A DNA stretch of 64,000 bases from an uncultured Flavobacteriaceae bacterium (GTDB taxonomy: Bacteria; Bacteroidota; Bacteroidia; Flavobacteriales; Flavobacteriaceae): NCBI GenBank assembly GCA_905182295.1, contig CAJJAZ010000007.1, positions 1-64,000 on the forward strand, written 5' to 3'. Of the stretch, positions 60,980 to 64,000 are shown piece by piece; positions within the stretch are counted from its first letter, which is position 1; each line of letters starts with the position of its first letter. The notes beneath the pieces are model-generated. The model made no database searches. It had not been told where the DNA came from and worked only from the letters and a program-made list of their open reading frames with translations. Position numbers and translations under genes: made by a program.

Positions 60980-61013
60980 AAAAGGCCTATTTTAAAACTA
61001 AAATAGACCTTTT
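60980..61013 (-). terminator. terminator downstream of the nagB fusion gene
   Basis: AAAAGGCCTATTTT and AAAATAGACCTTTT form a 14-bp stem (one G-U) with a six-base loop, between the nagB fusion gene and the GHL10 gene. The U tract on the minus side is interrupted. Confidence 0.75.
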
Positions 61014-61035
61014 GGGGTGGTTATGGTTGGATTAA

Positions 61036-62937
61036 CTAAAATTTATATCTCACAAAGCCTTCCATGGCCTCGTATTCTGCTAGCCCTAAGGCATTGTATT
61101 TTTTTGCTGTTTCCCTATTTCGGTCTTCTGCTCTTTGCCAAAACTCTCTTTCATCACTTCCAGGAAACATTGCTGCGTCTTTCTGAGATTGGTGTTTAAA
61201 GATGGCATTTCTCTTTCTTATCATGTCTTTTGGCCCAATAGGAACAGCCATTTCCATGTCTGCAATATCCCATTCTTGCCATGCACCTCTATAGAGCCAC
61301 ACATAACAGTCTTTGATCCAGGCTGCTTTATCTGCAACCAATTTGTCAATGGCTGCAAAAATAATATCTAAGCATACCCTATGCGTTCCGTGTGGGTCAG
61401 ATAGGTCTCCTGCAGCAAAAATTTGTTGTGGTTTTACACGATTTAAAAGATCGTAGGTAAGGGCAATATCTTTTTCTGAATAAGGATTTTTTTTGACAGT
61501 ACCGGTTTCATAAAAAGGCAGGTTTTGAAAATGGGCGTTTTCTTCTTTGACCCCACAATAACGACAGGCCGCCATGGCTTCCCCTTTTCTAATGAGGCCT
61601 TTAAATTTTTGGATCATGGGTTGGTCCACCTCTCCTGGAGATTTATGACTCAAAAAGGTCTTTACTTCTTGAAACTGTTTTTCCAATGCAGTATTGTTTT
61701 CCTGTATGTCCATGGCAAAATCTAAGAAACGGATTACCTCGTCGTCAAAAACCGCAATATTACCAGAAGTCTGATACGCTACATGAACTTCATGTCCTTG
61801 GTCTACCAACCTTAAAAGGGTACCTCCCATGGAGATAACGTCGTCATCTGGATGTGGGCTAAACACAATGGATTTCTTAGGAAATGGATTTGCACGTTCC
61901 GGTCTCTTTGTGTCATCGGCCTGAGGTTTACCTCCAGGCCAACCTGTAATAGTTTGCTGTAATTGGTTGAAAATTTTCACATTCAGTTCCTCTGCACTAC
62001 CAATTTCTGCAATGAGGCTTCCCATTCCATATTCATTGTAGTCTTCATTGGTCAATTTCAGCACCGCTTTACTTCTTGTTTCAGACAACCAAATGGTTGC
62101 TTTTTTGATGAGTCCTTCTGTCCAGTCACAATCCCCTACAAGCCAAGGAGTTGCTTCTCTAGTAAGACTTGTCGCTGCTGCCCTGTCAATGATGAAATCA
62201 CAATTGGGGTGTGTTTGAAGAAAGGTAGCAGGTACAGATTCTTGGATGGGGCCTTCTACGGCTTGTTTAATGATATTTGCTTTGCCTTCTCCCCATGCCA
62301 TTAGGACAATTCTTTTGGCATCCATGATGGTACCCACGCCCATGGTGATTGCTTTTGATGGAACGTTTTCTTTTCCAAAAAAATCACTGGCTGCGTCTAA
62401 ACGGGTAATCCTGTCTAGGCGAACCAGGCGGGTTTTACTTTTTAAAGAGGAGCCAGGTTCGTTAAAACCAATATGTCCTGTTCTTCCAATGCCTAGAATT
62501 TGAATATCTATACCACCAGCTTCTATGATTTTTTGCTCGTAATTCTGGCAATATGTTCTAACGTCCTCTTTTGTTTGCTGTCCATCAGGAATGTGAATTT
62601 GGGTATTTGGAATGTCTAGGTGGTCAAATAAATGTTCCCGCATGAAACGAACGTAGGAATGTACAGATTCCCTATCCATAGGGAAGTACTCATCTAGGTT
62701 AAAGCTGATCACATTTGAAAAACTAATTCCTTCTTCTTTGTGTGCCTGAACCAGGTATTCATAGACTTTAATAGGGGTAGAGCCTGTAGCAAGTCCAAGC
62801 ACCATTTTTTTTCCTTCTTGTTGTCTTTGGGTGACTAATGAAACAATCTCTTGAGCCACATAATAGGAGGCCTCCTGAGAATTTTCGTGAATAATAGTAT
62901 TTATTCTTTCAAACTTTTTTTGTTCTTCGGCTACCAT
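61036..62937 (-). CDS. nagB: glucosamine-6-phosphate deaminase fused to an LmbE/PIG-L deacetylase-like domain
   Basis: 633 residues. The N-terminal 265 residues are a NagB: LATGSTP (49-55), Asp82 in FNLDEYFPM, and GRTGHIGFNEPGS (151-163) with H155 and E160. The C-terminal domain (about 350-633) has the zinc motif HPDDD at 362-366 in FSPHPDDDVISMGGT and the second motif DPHGTH, as in LmbE/PIG-L N-deacetylases. So one protein could deacetylate an amino sugar and deaminate GlcN-6-P. I recall such fusions annotated simply as NagB in Bacteroidota. A DeoR regulator is divergent from it. Confidence 0.93.
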   Translation of the reverse strand: MVAEEQKKFERINTIIHENSQEASYYVAQEIVSLVTQRQQEGKKMVLGLATGSTPIKVYEYLVQAHKEEGISFSNVISFNLDEYFPMDRESVHSYVRFMREHLFDHLDIPNTQIHIPDGQQTKEDVRTYCQNYEQKIIEAGGIDIQILGIGRTGHIGFNEPGSSLKSKTRLVRLDRITRLDAASDFFGKENVPSKAITMGVGTIMDAKRIVLMAWGEGKANIIKQAVEGPIQESVPATFLQTHPNCDFIIDRAAATSLTREATPWLVGDCDWTEGLIKKATIWLSETRSKAVLKLTNEDYNEYGMGSLIAEIGSAEELNVKIFNQLQQTITGWPGGKPQADDTKRPERANPFPKKSIVFSPHPDDDVISMGGTLLRLVDQGHEVHVAYQTSGNIAVFDDEVIRFLDFAMDIQENNTALEKQFQEVKTFLSHKSPGEVDQPMIQKFKGLIRKGEAMAACRYCGVKEENAHFQNLPFYETGTVKKNPYSEKDIALTYDLLNRVKPQQIFAAGDLSDPHGTHRVCLDIIFAAIDKLVADKAAWIKDCYVWLYRGAWQEWDIADMEMAVPIGPKDMIRKRNAIFKHQSQKDAAMFPGSDEREFWQRAEDRNRETAKKYNALGLAEYEAMEGFVRYKF

Positions 62938-62967
62938 TCTTAGTTTGGTTGGTTATTATAGACGTAT

Positions 62968-62975
62968 CAAATATA
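62968..62975 (-). promoter_or_regulatory. -7 box TATATTTG for the nagB fusion gene
   Basis: TATATTTG on the minus strand lies 30 bases before the ATG. The divergent regulator gene has an identical TATATTTG at 63082-63089. A TTTTG at 62987-62991 is too close to be a -33 element. Confidence 0.55.
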
Positions 62976-63081
62976 GAAAAAAAATGCAAAATCTGCTGTT
63001 TTATGCTTTTTATTTTGCTGTTTATAGAAAATTATGAGAGCGGTTCGCATTTATACTGAAAAAAACGGCAATATTTTTTAA

Positions 63082-63089
63082 TATATTTG
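63082..63089 (+). promoter_or_regulatory. -7 box TATATTTG for the DeoR-family gene
   Basis: An exact TAnnTTTG match lies 31 bases before the ATG at 63121, mirroring the nagB box. A palindromic TACGTA (63100-63105 region) sits between it and the ATG and might be an operator half, which is weak. Confidence 0.55.
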
Positions 63090-63120
63090 TGTTACTTTAT
63101 ACGTACTTTAATTAAAGAAT

Positions 63121-63870
63121 ATGCTCAAAGAGGAACGTCATTTAAAAATTCTAAACGAAGTGGCCCTGCACAATAGGGTATTACTCACAGATATAGCAGA
63201 AAGTCTCAATGTTTCTATTGATACGGTTAGAAGGGATGTAAAGGAGTTGGACGTACTGAATAAACTAAAAAAGGTACACGGAGGTGCTATTGCATTAGGG
63301 TTTGTGAGTTTTAGCCCAAAAAACACCAATATTTACGCTCTCGCTGAAAAAACCACTATAGCCCAAAAGGCTATTACTCTAATTAAGGATGGTAGTGTAA
63401 TACTGATCGATGGGGGAACCACCTGTTTGGAACTGGCCAGACTCATACCACATAAACTGCATTTAACTTGTTTTACTTTAAGCTTACCTGTAGCCTTAGA
63501 AATGCTCACCAAACCGAATGTTGAGGTTATTTTTATAGGGGGAAAACTCTCCAAAGATGCCCAACTATCTATAGGGGCAAATGCGGTAAATAATTTGTCA
63601 AATATTCGAGTAGATTACAGTTTTATTGGAACTGGATATGTAGATCCCGTGTATGGACTTACTGAGTTTGACTGGGATATTGTACAATTAAAAAAAGCCG
63701 TAATAGATGCCTCAAAAAAGACCGTGTTACTTTCAATATCAGAAAAACTAAATTCCCAACACCGTTACAAAACAGCAGATATTAGCGCTATAAATACTAT
63801 GGTCACTGAGTTAGAGCCTACCAATTCAAAGCTCAATTCATTTAGAAATTACGACATTAAATTACTTTAG
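63121..63870 (+). CDS. DeoR/GlpR-family transcriptional regulator
   Basis: 249 residues. The N-terminal winged helix LKILNEVALHNRVLLTDIAESLNVSIDTVRRDVKELD in outline (about 8-45) leads into LKKVHGGAIAL, the DeoR hinge. The C-terminal domain has the sugar-phosphate-binding ISOCOT fold with ILIDGGTTCLELARL and FIGGKLSKDAQLSIG. It is divergent from the nagB fusion and upstream of a likely murQ, so an amino-sugar phosphate is the natural effector; that is inference. Confidence 0.9.
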   Translation: MLKEERHLKILNEVALHNRVLLTDIAESLNVSIDTVRRDVKELDVLNKLKKVHGGAIALGFVSFSPKNTNIYALAEKTTIAQKAITLIKDGSVILIDGGTTCLELARLIPHKLHLTCFTLSLPVALEMLTKPNVEVIFIGGKLSKDAQLSIGANAVNNLSNIRVDYSFIGTGYVDPVYGLTEFDWDIVQLKKAVIDASKKTVLLSISEKLNSQHRYKTADISAINTMVTELEPTNSKLNSFRNYDIKLL

Positions 63871-63965
63871 TAGGCTTGTCGTAAACGGTTTAATACTTGT
63901 AATGAGACTTTTAATATTTCCTTTAAAAACCTATTTGCATTTTCAACGCTATTTAATTCTTTTTC

Positions 63966-64000
63966 ATGTCATTTAATAAACTAACAGAGTCTGCTTCTCA
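63966..64000 (+). CDS. murQ: probable N-acetylmuramic acid 6-phosphate etherase, first codons only
   Basis: Only 35 bases (11 codons plus two bases) lie in the window: MSFNKLTESAS. MurQ proteins start with a similar M-x-F-x-K-x-T-E-x-(A/S)-S segment. MurQ turns MurNAc-6-phosphate, the AnmK product, into GlcNAc-6-phosphate, so its presence beside anmK, nagB and a DeoR regulator makes sense. The call rests on few residues plus context. The 95-base gap before it shows no exact TAnnTTTG match. Confidence 0.5.
   Translation, partial: MSFNKLTESAS

Noticed and set aside
1-64000. CRISPR array, IS element, prophage, restriction-modification, toxin-antitoxin or integrase genes
   Set aside because: None was seen on either strand: no repeated spacers, terminal inverted repeats, transposase DDE pattern or typical defence motifs.

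Overview
This window reads as a chromosomal segment of a flavobacterium (Bacteroidota, family Flavobacteriaceae). The DNA is AT-rich. Shine-Dalgarno sequences are rarely obvious. Many genes are preceded by the Bacteroidota -7 box TAnnTTTG. Lipoproteins carry short lipoboxes, some followed by acidic residues. The gene families (DUF6048, DUF6452, DUF3810, DUF5683, DUF6122, DUF349 repeats, paired DUF368, split methylmalonyl-CoA mutase, an oversized signal peptidase I) are typical of that group. I see no insertion sequence, prophage, CRISPR array, integrase or tRNA. No gap between genes exceeds 300 bases.

Layout: 1-200 holds the 3' end of a 5S rRNA and two terminators. 215-9481 holds a ZIP transporter, two RNA methyltransferase genes (a THUMP enzyme and rlmD), ornithine aminotransferase, an Smr protein and a cysteine desulfurase. 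9506-14413 holds a secreted M23 peptidase, a coiled-coil gene plus zapA, a strongly structured RNA that I read as 6S RNA, and rny. 14487-20668 is a leftward block: a TPR protein, two DUF368 membrane proteins, aroE and a DUF349 protein. 20782-28519 is a second leftward block with a class III aminotransferase, an OstA/LptA-like protein, purA, a Fur-family regulator, a RelA/SpoT enzyme and a SpoU methyltransferase. 28602-39478 carries two secreted amidohydrolase-family proteins, DUF3810, a dipeptidase, a cyclophilin-FKBP fusion, an NrnA-like phosphoesterase, a PhoD-like protein and ndk. 39559-47824 carries DUF721 (DciA family) next to recF, then rightward a TPR protein, ribH, a small membrane protein, mutL, two rhomboids and a membrane EEP phosphatase. 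47816-53524 is the leftward parA-parB-DUF5683-dapB-lepB-WbqC cluster. 53626-58098 is udk, ftsB-like, and both methylmalonyl-CoA mutase subunits. 58264-64000 is an amino-sugar/cell-wall recycling region: anmK, a GHL10 lipoprotein, a NagB-LmbE fusion, a divergent DeoR-family regulator and the first codons of a probable murQ.

How it fits together: most of the window is housekeeping. The points with most to offer are the 6S RNA between zapA and rny; a MutL whose endonuclease motifs are degenerate, coupled by one-base stop/start overlaps to a small membrane protein and a rhomboid; the cell-wall sugar recycling cluster with its fused deaminase-deacetylase; a 24-residue crotonase remnant that overlaps a terminator-like hairpin; a DUF3810 family carrying an HExxH motif; and several genes whose -7 box lies only 4-7 bases before ATG, predicting leaderless mRNAs. 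I found no clear defence or mobile system. All functional calls come from reading motifs and gene order by eye, without database searches.
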